NCBI GenBank assembly: GCA_026724425.1
Contig: JAIUCV010000003.1
Location: 48,300,477 to 48,364,476 of the forward strand
DNA length: 64,000 nucleotides
Source: Erythrophleum ivorense
Taxonomy: Eukaryota; Streptophyta; Magnoliopsida; Fabales; Fabaceae
Reading direction: 5' to 3'
The position numbers and the translations under genes are program-made. The notes beneath the pieces are model-generated. The model saw nothing but the letters and a program-made list of their open reading frames with translations, was not told the DNA's origin and ran no database searches. Each line of letters begins with the position of its first letter. Positions within the stretch are counted from its first letter, which is position 1. Shown piece by piece: positions 22,466 to 35,689 of this stretch.

Positions 22466-24139
22466 TAATAATTCAAGTAGTCAACCAATCATTTAGCTTT
22501 TCAAAATCATATATGTGCAAACATTATCAGATTAACATGAACATATACATGGAATTAGAAATTAACCCCAGTTACCTCAATGAAGCCAAGCCAATTACTC
22601 TTCTCTTAACTACCATAATAATCCAAATGCACACCAAGCTATAACAAGCATAATTATCATCATTTCTAATCACAATCAAATATCCAAAGAGTTGAACTAC
22701 TAATGACAGACTAGAGGTTACTCACCTAATTACCAAGGGATTTAATTTCGGATTCCAACTTTCCCACACTAGAAATTGCCATAGTTCACTCCAATTTCTG
22801 GGTAATTTCACATGACACCAAAGCCCATATCATAGGTCAACTATAGGGGTCTCAAACTAACAAAAAATGCGTCAAAATGGGAAGGAGATACTCACTTAAC
22901 AATAGCCATAGCCTCACCTCCGAAAATCCACCATGGACTCCCCAAAATTCGCATTTCAATCATCAAGCCCAGAAAATTGGGTTTTCCACCATTATCTCCT
23001 TGTAATTTCACACAATAACAGAACCCATTATGATAATACATCCTTAGGAGCATTTTCCAGCAAAGTGATACATAAAATGGAAGGGAAAAGCTTACCTAAT
23101 CCTCCAAGTTCGAAAATCTTGCAAGAAGTCACCCAATACCAAATTTCAGATTTGAGAAGAAGATGAAAATGCTCAAACCCAGAAATTAATCGGACCAAAA
23201 TGAAGAGGAGGATGAGAGGGTCAAGTTATATATAACTTACCTTGGCTAAATCATCCTCTAGAAGTGAGAAATGGTGGAGGAATGCAGAAAACCCTAGCCT
23301 CCTCTCTTCCTATGCGAAAATGGAGTTCTCCTTTGCCTAAGATTGAGTTGGACTGCAGAATAGAGGGTAAGGGGCTGAGTAAGTTAGGGTTTTAGATGGG
23401 TTTGGGTCAACCCTAAAGCCCAAAATCCACTTAGGTTCAGATGTGTGCTTATTGGGCCTTTGTTTAGTGAGGTGGGCTGCAAAACATTTTAAGTTTAAGT
23501 GAAGTATGCTGACTCGATGGCCCAATTCCTTGTAGGTTTAGATTTTTATGCTTATTGGGCCTTATCTCATAAGTTGGGCTAAATCTCATGAGCTGGGCTT
23601 TAAAGTTGTAGTAGGGTTAGGCCAAATTTCAAGAGCCAATCTAATTTAGGTCTGCATAATGTGTGTTGGGCCAACTCATATAAATTGGGCCTTAAGCCCT
23701 TATTCTACTAAATCAAATTAGGCCATTGCTAAGCAATTTCTCTTGGCCTAAGCCTCATGATAAGGAGTTGGGCTTACACCCAAAAATTATTGGGCATTTG
23801 TAAATTTTTATCCATGACTTATTCAAATTAAATTCTAGGCCCCAATTAGGCTTTAACCCAAATAAAATATTAAACCTATATTACGAACTTATTCCTCTAC
23901 AAATTTTCATTCATAAAGCTTGCCCAATTATTTCATGATAATTATTCTTAATTAGTCTAAATACATTATTAACATCTTAATTAATTTTGGGGTGTTACAT
24001 ACATGGCACATTTTTATGTCAAAGTATGCAAGCATGTCATAAAAATCTCTTGTAAACATACATATGCATATTTTCATGTCACTTAAGCTCATACAAGTTA
24101 AACTTAGGCTCTAAAGGCTTTTGGTTTAACCTCACCCAA

Positions 24140-24300
24140 TTCTTTTAGACTTTTGGATTTGCCTTACCTACTTTTAAAGACTTTTGACTTAGCATCATTC
24201 TTTCTTGAGACTTTTAGCTTTGTCTCACCTATTCTTAGGAACTTTTGGCATCTCCTAACCTATTTTAAAGGACTTTTGGCATAACCTTACCCATTCAAGC
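24140..24300 (-). repeat. 31-bp tandem array of LTR-A (copy A5)
   Basis: Five GACTTTT cores (reverse complement of AAAAGTC) have their C at 24150, 24181, 24211, 24242 and 24273, steps of 31, 30, 31 and 31. Confidence 0.88.
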
Positions 24301-24475
24301 CATTTTGCATTCAAAACATATTTCAAGAAGCATAATGATACCAATCATTACATCAATAGCTATAAAAATATCTCATGGTTTAAACATACACATAAGCGTC
24401 CAATGACAATCAAACATCTAAAACATGCATGTAAGAAAGAATAGAGAGCTATCTTAAGTTAAGAAGCATACTTTT

Positions 24476-27400
24476 TGTAATACCATATTATTTCTAACAT
24501 TTATCCACTTCTTGCAAGTGGGATTATACAATTCACCAAAGGAATCCTAATAAAATGTACTAAAATAATAAATTAAATTGCGTTGCGTAGTAGATAAATT
24601 TTTCATTTCGCATCTCCGAGACCCCATGAACTCATCAACAACATTATATAATTATTTTTCATTTATACAAATCATAACATTCTCAAAACTTAGCACAAAA
24701 CACGGATCAAGGGTCAAATCCAAAATAATCACGTTTTGCCTTGGGTTCCAAGATGGCAGAATTTGAGGCAACTTTGAAAAATCATAACAAATTCTAGAAA
24801 AATCAAAATCAAGCAAACCATAGCTTGTTAGAAAGCTTTGGGTGTTACCTCACACTAAAAATAACTCCTAGCTACTAAAATCCCATCTAGATCATGTTTG
24901 ACAATAGAAAAGGCAGGAATGTCGAGCTGTTCAGAAATTTGATATAACTTATTGATATAAATGTGAAAATTTATAATTAATTTCAAAAAAATCCAATTCA
25001 TGCATATGTACCAATTTGGAAAGCTACAAATGTTAGCTAGAGGATAAAAATGGTTCTAGACCATTCCAAGAGCATTTAGACCTAAAATTCAATCAAACAG
25101 TACCACGGGTCTTACTGTGCACTTAGTACTAGACAACAACTTAAAAATTAATATCTCTCTCTCTAGACATATAAATAAAGGGCTTCTAATTGGCATAAGT
25201 CACTAGAAAGGTATAGTTTCATCTTGTAAAATTTCATGGCAGTTGGACATCATTTGCCCCATGAATGATAAAGGAAAAATTTCAGGCTAGATGAACAGTG
25301 CACTAACTAAAACCAGAAAATTTGCCAACTTCAAAAATTCACCAAATATTTTGTAGACCTCCAAATAATACCTAATTTAGCTTCCACAAAAGCTCTTAAC
25401 AAACTCTAGATTCATGCCAAATTTCAAACAAAAAGAGCTCATTTGGACAAAAAGTGATAAAGCTCACCAAAATGGCCAATTTTGGCTTCCATAAGATGTC
25501 AAGTTTACCCAAATGGCTTCTCCAATGGTTTGGCACCTCTTGGGCAAGTTTAAAAGCATGAATATGACTTGTAGGAACTGCCCAAATGGTCCCAAGCATC
25601 ATGCATCTCAATTTGACCATTCCATACCTAAGAATACATTACATACATAAGCCATTCAAGAAGCCAAATCCCACATTTGCATTGATTTCATGCCACATGT
25701 GGTCCATACAAGATTTATACATCATATTACAATTGTTCATGGTTTTACATCTCAAAAATAACATATACATAATCACTTTGCCATTCAATTACAAAGTAAG
25801 CTACATAATAGTTCAAATATAGCCTTTCAAGGCCCTTGGCTCGCATTTCTCCCTTCTTGTGTGCCACCTAGACATTTTAAGATGAGGAAGGGAATGGGGT
25901 GAGATTTATAGAATCTCAATAGCTCACACACCCATTCATACACACATTTAAGGCATATACACATCAAAGCATATGTATGGAAGGTTTAACAACCATAAAG
26001 TATGCAAGGTCACAATTTTCATGCCACTTATTCACATTCAAGCCAAGAACATACTCTAATGACTTTTGGATTTGCCTCACCTTTGGCCTAGGGACTTTTG
26101 ACTTGGCCTCACCCTTCCAAGGGACTTTTGGCCTTGTCTCACCCATGCCATGAGACTTTTGGTATCTCCTCACCATTATTAAGGGACTTTCAACATCACC
26201 TCACCCTTATAAGCCATTTCCACAACTAAGGCCATTCAATGAGACACATTGGTACCAATGTAATGTCAAGACATCACGTGGCATGTTATCAAGTCACAAG
26301 AACATACACAAGCATACAATGACATACATATGCACTCAAGAGAGCAAGAAGAATGAGGTGGAGAGCTACCTTGAATTTATGCAAGCTTCCTTTGTCTTAT
26401 CCTTCCCTCTTTTCGGCCTCACAAGTACACCTAGGTGGGTTGGTGTTTTCTTGGCTAAACACCATAAACAATACACAATTACACACTTGAAGCAAGCCAA
26501 GATACTAAACTCACTCTTGGAAACACACTTGGTTCCATAAGTGGCATAATGGTTCCATAAATAGCCTATTGAAGCAACCTTTACAATTCAAGCTCTAGGC
26601 TCCCATCTCTTTCCATTTCTAGGCCTCTTGGCCTCATTCAAAGTGCTTGGAGCCCTTACACAATCATTCACAAAAGCTTAGAATCAAGTTGCTTCACAAA
26701 GCACCATTATTGATACCATTGTCCCATCTCCTATTCCATGGCTCCTAAATTTTTTTCAATGGTTCCTCCCATCTTCTAACATCATATAAAGTCCCAAACC
26801 AAGGCTAGAACAAATTAAAATATCCCCTAGCCTAATGAACCTAGCTTGGCCGAAATATGCACCATAATGGAGGTCTATGGAGTTCTTGATTTTTTTTATG
26901 GGAGAGCCACTTGGGAGGCTTTCTAAGAGTCTTAAGAGCTCAAGGGAACACTTAAATAGCCAAATAATTACTCACAAAAAATCAGATTTCATAAAACCCT
27001 AAAGAAGCCTACACTTTTCTATCTTGTTTTTCATAGGTTTTTCTTGCAATTTCTTGCCATATTCCTCTTCCTCATGGTCTAAAACCCCCTCTTATGGTTC
27101 GATATGAGGCCAAACAAGCATCAAGAGAAGAGCAACAAGAAGAAATTACAAGAATAAGAAATCACCTTGGATTCTAGCTCGGTTTCAAGACTTTTTCTCC
27201 TTAGTTTGCCTCCTCTCAAGAATTTCAAACTCTTCCCCTATGTTCTGGACCAAAAATAGAACTATTCATCTCAAATAAAACCATAGAAAGAGAGGAGGAA
27301 AGGAGAGGAACAAAATTGGAAGAAGATCGAGCATGAAATTCCTTAGATTTTCTTACCTTTTTCTTCATTTTCTTCCTCTTTTTCTCCTTCTCTTGGTGTA

Positions 27401-28033
27401 CCTAAAGGAGCTGTTATTTTTTTGTATTTTGGGCAAAAAGGGTCGTGCTATATGAGAGGAGAAAAATGGGAGAAGTGTGTGGAAGCTTTAAGAAACTCAC
27501 TTTTTCAAAAATTTCAATTACGTCCTTCCATAATGGCAATTTCATTTCGGCTTCGTTTTACCTCCTTTTTTAGAATCATCTTTTTCATTATAAAATTTAG
27601 GTTTCCAATTTAATAAAATTCCTTTGGAATCACTTAAATTGGAGCTAAAACCTTATCGAACAAATCCATCAAAGTTTAGGCTTACTGTTGTTGGAAAACT
27701 TACATTGGAGGGGCTTTACCAGTCCCAAGGCTTCCCATGGTTTTTGGGGCCTTTGAGAACCTTGAGCAACTAAAATTTTCTATTTAAAAAGCCCTCCTAT
27801 ATGTTTTTCTAAGAGTTGCACTTATTTACAAAAATATCATTACATTTCATCAGTTTTCGTCACAAATTGTTTTACCATCCTAACTCCATTTTTCTTTCTG
27901 TCTGAGCTTAGAATTATTATTTTTAAGAGTCTACGACTCTACCTAAATTTTTTAAGACATTATCTAGCTCATTTCAAAGGACTTGCTTTTATATGGCTCA
28001 TTTTGTCGTTTCACGAAAATTACGTTCGTTACA
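24476..28033 (-). mobile_element. LTR-A copy A4, solo LTR nested in A5
   Basis: A 3558-bp minus-strand LTR (TGTAACGAACG at 28033 to GGTATTACA at 24476) is flanked by the duplication CTTTT (24471-24475 and 28034-28038). It shares its starting sequence with A8. It contains a 31-bp array at 26060-26200 and a minus-strand open frame at 25396-25620 related to those at 9490, 45602 and 51034. It lacks internal coding sequence. Confidence 0.95.
26060..26200 (-). repeat. 31-bp tandem array of LTR-A (copy A4)
   Basis: GACTTTT cores have their C at 26063, 26095, 26125, 26156 and 26187, steps of 32, 30, 31 and 31. Confidence 0.88.
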
Positions 28034-29713
28034 CTTTTCCCCTTGAGTTTCTCCTTCTCCTTCTTGGCCATACACACACAACTAGGAGAAACTTGATTCG
28101 CTTAGCCTAGATACATCAAATAGGGCACAATTTTATCATTGAAACAAGTTCTAGCTTCACATAAACTCTATGCAAACTTACTTTATCTTATGGTATAGTT
28201 ATAGCTCCATATAAGTGCATAATGAAGCAACTCCCAAAATTTATAATCTTGGCTCTAAACTTTCATTCAATATAAGTCTCATGACTCCCTTTAAACTCAT
28301 TGAGCCATCATTAATTCAATTCAAGGAGCTTAAACTTAAGTTGTTTCTTTATATCTTAAAAAGGAACCTAAACTTCCATCTCATAAATCATGACTTCTAA
28401 ATTCACACCAATACTTCTTTTTGTGTTTATTAATCATATCTAGACTATTTTTATCATTGGAATCAAAGAAAAATCCCTCTAGGTACTTGAATCTCTTCTT
28501 GGCTGAGACATAAAGCTAGGTGAAGACCCATAGAGTTTGCTTGATTTTTCTTAGGGAAATGGCACTTATGAAGCGTCCTAGACCTCTTGTGAACTCTTAC
28601 ATACTCTTATATAGGCTAAATTATCCTTAGAGAGCTTCAAGAATGGCTAAGTGCAATAAAATCCCTAAGTTATACAACTTGAATTCTAAAGCTACTCTTT
28701 TAAATATAATTGCATATTCTTGTTTCTCATACTTTAAAACCCTTCTTTCTTCCTTGGTTTGGTCAAAAACCATCCCCTCTTAGATGGTCTAGGGATGGCT
28801 GAAAATACACCTAATGAGAACAAGAAAGAAGAAGCAAGACAAGCCATGGAAGTTACCTTGTTTTCTAGTTTTTCCAAGAGCACTTTTACTTGCTTCTACT
28901 CTCTCCTTCAAAGTCTCTCTTCCTCTCACTGAAGCAACTATGAATCAACCTCAAATCAATCATCAAAACTATAAGAAAAGAAGGGAGAAAGAAGAGAACA
29001 AGGTTAGTGAAGGAGGAAGCATAAAAAAGTATAAATTTTCTTATCTTTTTCTTTGGTTTTTCCTTCCTTCTCTTATCCCTTTTGGTGTGCCTCCTTGAGC
29101 TAGTCACACTTATGGTTTGGGCTAGAAATAAGGTCGATTAAGAATGAGGGAGAGATGGGGCATGACATATAAGAAGCAAGGCTAAGTTATATGACTTTTT
29201 AAAAATTTCCATTTTGTCCCTTTTCTTGGTTCTTTCCATTTGGGCTCATTTCAACTCCTTTTCAAGAACCATATTTTCCATTATAAAATTTGGGTCCTCT
29301 AATTAAAATGTCTTTAGTTTCACCCAAATTGGATTTAAAACCTTTCCAAATAAATCGGTCAAAGTTTCAACCAACTGATATTCTAAAATATAAATCAGAC
29401 GAGTTTTAACCATTTTAGGAGTTTCTATAGTTTTTAGGGCCTCTAAGAACCTAGAGAAACTCAAAATTTTTATTTAAAGATTCCTCCTTTGAGTTTTTTA
29501 AAAGTTGCCCAAAATTACAAAAATACCATTCCATTTTCGTCTAATTTTGTTTAGCTATTTTGGCTCTAGTTTCCAAACACCTTAAGCCTTATATTCCCAT
29601 TTTTAATTATCTAGATTATCACTCTAATTTTATTTGGCCTCTAATCATTCTATTTAAGGGACTTCCTTTAATAATTCACTTAGTTTACGACTTTTAAAAT
29701 GACAGGTGTTACA

Positions 29714-31060
29714 CCTTTCTTCTTACAAGATGTTTTTTCTAGGAGCCTTTGTTCCTTTGGCTAGTAAGGTGACACCCAAGTTTTGCTCTAGTGCATTGAC
29801 AATTGCCATAGAATTTGTAACTTATCTTATTGTCATGGTTTACTACCTTCCTTCAATAGCAACTTAGTAAATAGTAAAGTACTTATATGTCCTTGATTTA
29901 TTAATTTTTCACATCATTTCAAGGGACTTATCATGTGAATTTTTAGGTTGTTTTAGGATTTTGTATATAAATTTAATAAATTGTTGTTAAGTTTGTGTTG
30001 TAGTGTGTTTTAGTGGTAATTTGCTAGTTTTTAGTGAATTCTTGTTTCAATTTAGTGCTAAGTTGTGTTTTGGTTTTCTAAATTTTTTAGGTTTTTTAAT
30101 ATTTGATATTTGGTTTTAAATAATGATTACATGTATTTTTAGTGTTTTGTAAGGTTAAAAGTGAGAAGGAACAGAGTCCAGAGGGTCCAGCATGCAAATG
30201 TCAAGCTAAAAATTAAATGTTGGATAACAAATTGTGGCACCAAAATAGATTTTATTTTCGCATAAAATGGTTATCGCAACTGCAATCCTTTCCCTTGCAA
30301 CTATGATACTAACATCCCTTAAATCATAATCTTGTTATTTTTTTGACCTTAAAGGCTATATATTTAGACCTAAGGACTTTAAACCAAAGGACAACGACCA
30401 TTCCCATTGTGCTATGGTTCTTAGGCGCTTCAAGATGCTTTAGGAATGGAGATTGATAAAGAGTAAGGTGAATATGGGTCCAAGGATTCATTATTTTAGT
30501 TTGTCTATTGGTTTTTTACGTAAAAAGTAGTAATGCATCTTAGGAATAATAGAACTTGGGTGGATTCCAAAGGATATCTCAAGTGAAATTAAGATTAGGA
30601 TAGTCCAATTCATCTAGTAAGGTTTTTATACTTTAGGAATTCACTAACCATAATTGAGTAGAAAGTCAGTATTGAACATAAGTGTGTATAGGTAGAGTAG
30701 CAATTGTTTGTCTATTCCAATGTTTGTCTTTGAGTCATTTAAATCTTTGTCTTGTGTCCTTTCCTTTTGTGTGTGTGTGTTTATTTTCATGTTTCAATTC
30801 CTAGTGACTAGAACGACCCAATCTACTAGGTGTACACTACATATTAACCTGTATTATAAGAACTAACCCTTAACACCAAATAAAATCTCTAAAATTAAAA
30901 GTAACTAAACCTCATATGATCGATATTTGGACTCTTGTCTACTTTATTACTTAAACAACTAGTGCATCAACTAGCTTATATTTATATAAGATAGTCACAT
31001 CAAGCACTCCCTACTGATTATAATATCTGATCTCTCAAATTGAACTGAAATCGACAAGAT
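29714..31060. other. Unassigned AT-rich sequence, no gene seen
   Basis: This lies between A5 and the diverged LTR-A copy A12. It is T-rich, with several TTTAGTG-like words (29998-30150) and a GT dinucleotide run at 30769-30780. No open frame of note and no terminal repeat is recognised. It could be an old, unclassified retrotransposon fragment. Confidence 0.5.
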
Positions 31061-34000
31061 TACAAAATAGGACTATATAATGAAATAATTAAAGGCTAAA
31101 CAAGATTAGAATAATAATCTAGACATTTAAAAATGAGAATACAAAGCTAATGATGGCCTAAAATTAAAGTGAAAGTGGCTAAACGAAAAGCCAAAAACAT
31201 AGTGGTATTTTCATAATTTTAGGAAACTTTTTCAAACCCCAAAGGAGGGAGTTTGAAATGATAAAATTGAGTATTTTAGGGTTCTCAGAAGCCCCAAAAA
31301 CTATAGGAACTCTTAGAATGATTAAAACCCCTCTAATATATGATTTAGGCTATCGGTTGACTAAAATTTTGACCGGATAGTTCGGTAAGGTTTTAAATCC
31401 AATTTGGGTGAAACCAAAGGCATTTTATGAATTAAAAAACCTAAATTTTCATATGAAAAAGACAGTTTTCAAAAAGAATCTAAAATGAGAATTTAGGAAA
31501 ATGTTTAAAATATCTTCTTTCTTTCTTAAATTAGGCTAGCCATGTTCCACCACCTCTCAAACCGACCTAAGACACTTTGAATTAGAACCAAGGGCGTGCC
31601 AAAAGAGAGGAGGAAGAAAAAGAAAGAAAGGGCAAGAAAGGTAAGATTTTATCCACTTTTTGTGAGATTTTTTTTACCAAACTTCTCCTTTTAAAGCTCT
31701 TTCTATTAATGGTTTTAGCTTCTTAAAAAGAGTAAGTTTGTGGCTAAACTTAAAGGTGAAGATTTAAGGAAATAATTTGTAGCATCAAATTCCTTTCTTG
31801 TTAAGCTTTAAGGAATAGTAAGCATTCATGGCTAAAACTTGCTTCTTTGTAGTTCGTTCTTCATGTGTATGTTTGGCCTAACCTAGGGGAAGATGAAGGG
31901 AGATGATTTTTGACCAAAACAAATTAGGAACAAACATTTTAAGTATGGAGAGTTAGAAAAATGCAATTAGAAACAAGAAAGAAGCATTAGAAAGAAAATT
32001 AGAAATGTTAGGGTTTCAATTTTACTTGAGAGTTTTTTAACTTTAAAAGGATAACCCAAGCCATATTTAATTATGTCTAGACTTTAGTGAAACCAAGGAA
32101 TAAGAATATGTATCAAACTCCCAAGAGAAAGTAGCAAAACTCCATATAGCTTCTTATATACATATGGTTCAGCTAAGGAGAAAATTGATACCTAAGAGTT
32201 CCAATGGAATTTAGAGACTTAGCATGATGAATAAAGAATTATCGAAGCATTGGATTGAATTTAGAAGCCTTAGAATGGAAGTTAAAATTTTAAAGGCCTA
32301 AATGAGGTTAATGAAGCAAGTTAGTTCTAAACCCTTCAAACCAAGTATGTAATAATTCAAATGAGTTTTTTAAGAGTTATCAAACTTGTAGAAAGTAAGA
32401 GTTTAGGTTTGGAAAAGCAAGAACCAAAGGTTGCTTTATAATAGGCCTAAACTAGACATAATTGATATCTTGAGCCCTAATGAGATTAAGTAAGAGTTAT
32501 AAAGCCCAACATGAGTTCTATGGGAATAATTTTCCTTATGATTCTTCCATGTAGGTCAAGCTAACCTAAACTCACTCATTTGTGGGTGTCAAGCTAAAGA
32601 AAGTAAAGAAAAAGGAAGTTTATAAGTGGGATTGTGGTACATCCAAGTTCCTAGAATCACAAGGTAGCTTTATCTCCTTCTCTTGCATACTTGAATGAGT
32701 TGTAATGCTTGTGTTATTGCTTGATGCATTCATGATGTATGTTTAAGCATAAGTTCATATTGAGCTATATGAATGAGAATGATATATGTTTCAGCTCCTA
32801 GCTCCCCTAAGGCTTGGAATTTGAGTGCAGTAGCTCTTCCTTGGCCCTAGGTTAAGAAAATTTTAGCCTAGCAAGTTTATGATAAAGACATGGCTAAGAA
32901 AGGAATGAATTCTTATGTTTTATAATGCATTTTATTCACATGAGGCATGAGCATTGCATTCTTACACCACATGCATGGCATACATTCACATTCTTATATA
33001 TATTGAGTTGGCTAAGATTAGCTACTAAGATTCTCTCGAATCTCACCCCCATGCTTCCACTAACCATTTCAGGTTCTCCAAGCCAAGGTCAAGACCAAGA
33101 AAGGCCATAGATAATAGGAAATTATATATTAAAACCTCATTTTGTACTAAACTTTAGTATTGTATATATCTTGATGCACCTATGATACATATGATAGAGT
33201 TACTTCATATTTTATGGTGTAATCATGTATAAAAGTATAAGAATGGCATATATGACTAATTATGGTAAGGTATGTGTATTATGGTAGAGTTTGATGTATA
33301 AGATGATATGATGAATGCATGTACTCTTAAGTATCCAAGGCTCAAATTTTGATCCATCTATTTTGGAATGATATGGAATAGTTAGAAAAAAACCATTTAG
33401 GATGGAAGAAATGTGCTCAAAGTGGAAGGAAACTAATTGGACACCAAATGGTCTAAATTGGTATCAAAAGTAGTCTTAAATTGTTCATAAACAACTCTTA
33501 TATCAATAGTGGCCTAAATGATATAGTTTGAGCCTAAGATTTAGCATACATTTAGACCCTTCATAGAGCTTTTTGTCAAGTTAAGAATTATAATTTTTGA
33601 AGTTGTATAGAATATTTTTCAAATTTTTAAATTTGGACAGAAAATTTATTTAGGTTCTAGTATTGTTCACACAGAATAGATTTAGTGTCTTAGGCTTTTC
33701 AGGGGTCAAATGAAGTCTAATACTCATGAACTTTTACAAGCATATAGTTGACATTATAAGCTTTCTAGGATCACCATGTTTGTATAAAAAGGAGTTGTAT
33801 AGATGGCGTTATGAATTTTTGAAATTAAAGGTCTAACTATGCCCAAACATTGTAGTAGTAGTATCTGATATACAATGTCTTTCATGGGCCAAATAAGCTT
33901 AGATGCTCTTGAAATTTTTACAATAACTAGGTCTCATCCTAATTTTTCTGAGGTCACTGAAAACACTTAATTTGGAGTTGTGTAACTCAAGATATGCAAT

Positions 34001-34130
34001 TTTAAAGTTCAAGTCTGCTATATGTCTCTATTCCTTACCTGTGTTACGATTTCATTGTATTTGATTGGGCATATTGAGCTCATTTGCCCAATGTCAACTC
34101 AAATGACCTCTGTTATTATTCAAATGTATT
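31061..34130 (+). mobile_element. A12, diverged LTR-A relative, truncated at both ends
   Basis: Plus-strand LTR-A landmarks occur in the right order but with many changes. They include 'gggttctcagaagcccc' near 31280, 'ggttttaaatccaatttgg' near 31389, a donor-like ACAAGGTAGC near 32660, and the GAATCTCACCCCC block near 33040. Neither the TGTAAC start nor the GTGTTACA end can be found, and the 31-bp CCAAAAGTCC array is not evident at the expected place (about 32750-33000). It is older than the other copies or belongs to a distinct subfamily. Confidence 0.65.
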
Positions 34131-35074
34131 TGAAAAAGCATGTCAAAATATTTACCAAGAATATCAAATAATCAATAAGCTTTGTAATCATAAAATTTAA
34201 ATATGAAACAACAAACTAAGAACATTGAATTCAATAAGGAAAACAATATTAAAATGCTAACAAAATTCCATAATTATATTAACTTAAATAGAAAATAAAT
34301 ATATATAAAAAACTTGGTTTAACTAAATGTCAAAACACATCAAATTGTCCCTAAAGAACATAACTCTACCAAAGATTTCATAAACCCAATAATCACAATT
34401 GTTTTCCAAAAACTTCAATGGGTAATCATATGATTGACAGATTAGCTAGCATATCATCCATAAAACATGTAGAATTTGAGTATGAGATTCACAAATCCTC
34501 TCTTTAACAAATATGAACTTGATATCAAATTTTAGTACAATTGGAATTCCTATGATTTTAAAACAAGTATACAACAAAATCATTATCACAACTAAATGAT
34601 TGAGGCCCAAAATATGTATTCAAAAATAAGCATAATAGAAATTAATTTTCTTGATTATATAGCCTAAAAATTAGTGCCTAAAATTGCCTCCCAACAAGGG
34701 ATATATTCTACAACTGAAATGAGGAAAGTGTAAGTGTCTATTTGGCACTTTTAACAAAACAACTCCCTTAAAACATTATATGATATACATAATAGTGGAT
34801 TTCAAGTCATTTACACAAATTGCATGATCTAAATTCAAAAAAGTCATTGATTACAAGTGGGTCATATCTAAAACGTAAGTTTCATTTAAGATTATCCAAA
34901 GTAGGTTTTCATTAGTAAAAAGGTTCTATGTTTGATTACTTGCAATGAAGTATTTTTTTTTCTTTCTTCAACATATAGGAAAGAGTTAACTAAAACCTAT
35001 TAAGGAACTTCCTTGTAATTTCCCTAAGTTTCTTTTATGTAAGCCTTATAAGTCTTAGTGAAGTAAAACTATTA

Positions 35075-35250
35075 TAGTCAACTAAATCTTGACCTTTAGA
35101 TTTTAGGTAACTAAATCTAGTTTTAATAAACTAAGTCCTAAATTTGCTTCACTGAATTTTAAGAGTTAGTCAACTAATTCCATTTTTTGTCGACTAAAAC
35201 CTATTTCTATTTCATTGAATTTTGGGTTTTAGTTTACTAATACTAGTAAG
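35075..35250. repeat. Imperfect repeats of TAGTCAACTAA type
   Basis: Six or more variants of TYRACTAA (TCAACTAA, GTAACTAA, ATAAACTAA, TCAACTAA, TCGACTAA, TTTACTAA) occur at irregular 20-45 base intervals, joined by T-rich sequence. Origin unknown. Confidence 0.55.
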
Positions 35251-35689
35251 GTATCTAATTAATAAAATAATGGAGAATTAACCATTTAACATTATTTTTT
35301 CCAATATTAACCATCTAACTTACATCATTTACATCCATCCATACATCACATTTTTATCATCACACAACTGAGTACTCAAAGTTACCAAAAGATATTTTAT
35401 GACATTATTCATTTACAATTCTTTGTCTCATTGTATACACAAGTCTAACTAACATACTCTAGACATTTCTTTTCCTTTTCCAACTTTGCTTTCTTTCCTA
35501 GAAAGTGGTTGGTTGTAAAACATAAAGGTAAGATATGAAATCTTAGTAGCTAGTCTAGTATCTCAAATGTATTTTCTAGCCATAAAACATAGATAACTCA
35601 TCATACATTTTCTTGAAAGTAAGACATGACATGCTTTCTTATCTTTGCTATGTAAAAAGAAAATCATATATAAATATAGCAAAAAAATA

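Larger units (their letters stand above)
20991..23999 (-). mobile_element. LTR-B copy B3, with mismatched flanks
   Basis: This runs from TAACAACCCTAAC, a slightly altered form of the B1/B2 terminus, to GTGTTACA. On the minus strand it starts TGTAACACCCC. Length and internal landmarks match B1 and B2, including the motif array and the conserved block. The left flank is gag of A3 on the plus strand and the right flank is LTR-A copy A5 on the minus strand. No target duplication is visible ('ttgag' against 'tacat'). The copy is therefore probably a recombinant between two LTR-B insertions. The left boundary could be a few bases earlier (20987). Confidence 0.8.
24000..29713 (-). mobile_element. 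LTR-A copy A5, 5' half, inverted, interrupted by A4
   Basis: On the minus strand this LTR begins TGTAACACCTG at 29713, runs to 28034, is broken by A4, and resumes at 24475 down to 24000, where it is cut by B3. About 2.15 kb of LTR-A sequence remains, ending just after the 31-bp array. A TATATG-like site near 29168, AAGGTAAC near 28855 and the AAAAGTC array at 24140-24300 follow the family order. Its terminus differs from other copies, indicating a separate subfamily. The 3' part of the LTR is missing. Confidence 0.85.

Noticed and set aside
29990..30150. TTTAGTG-rich stretch as a tandem repeat
   Set aside because: Spacing is irregular and the words are short and common in T-rich DNA. Not separable from composition.
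34830..34875. Ty1/copia reverse-transcriptase-like KVIDYKWVISKT
   Set aside because: Only about 12 residues match what I recall of the family, with a stop right after and no downstream motifs. Not enough to call an element.
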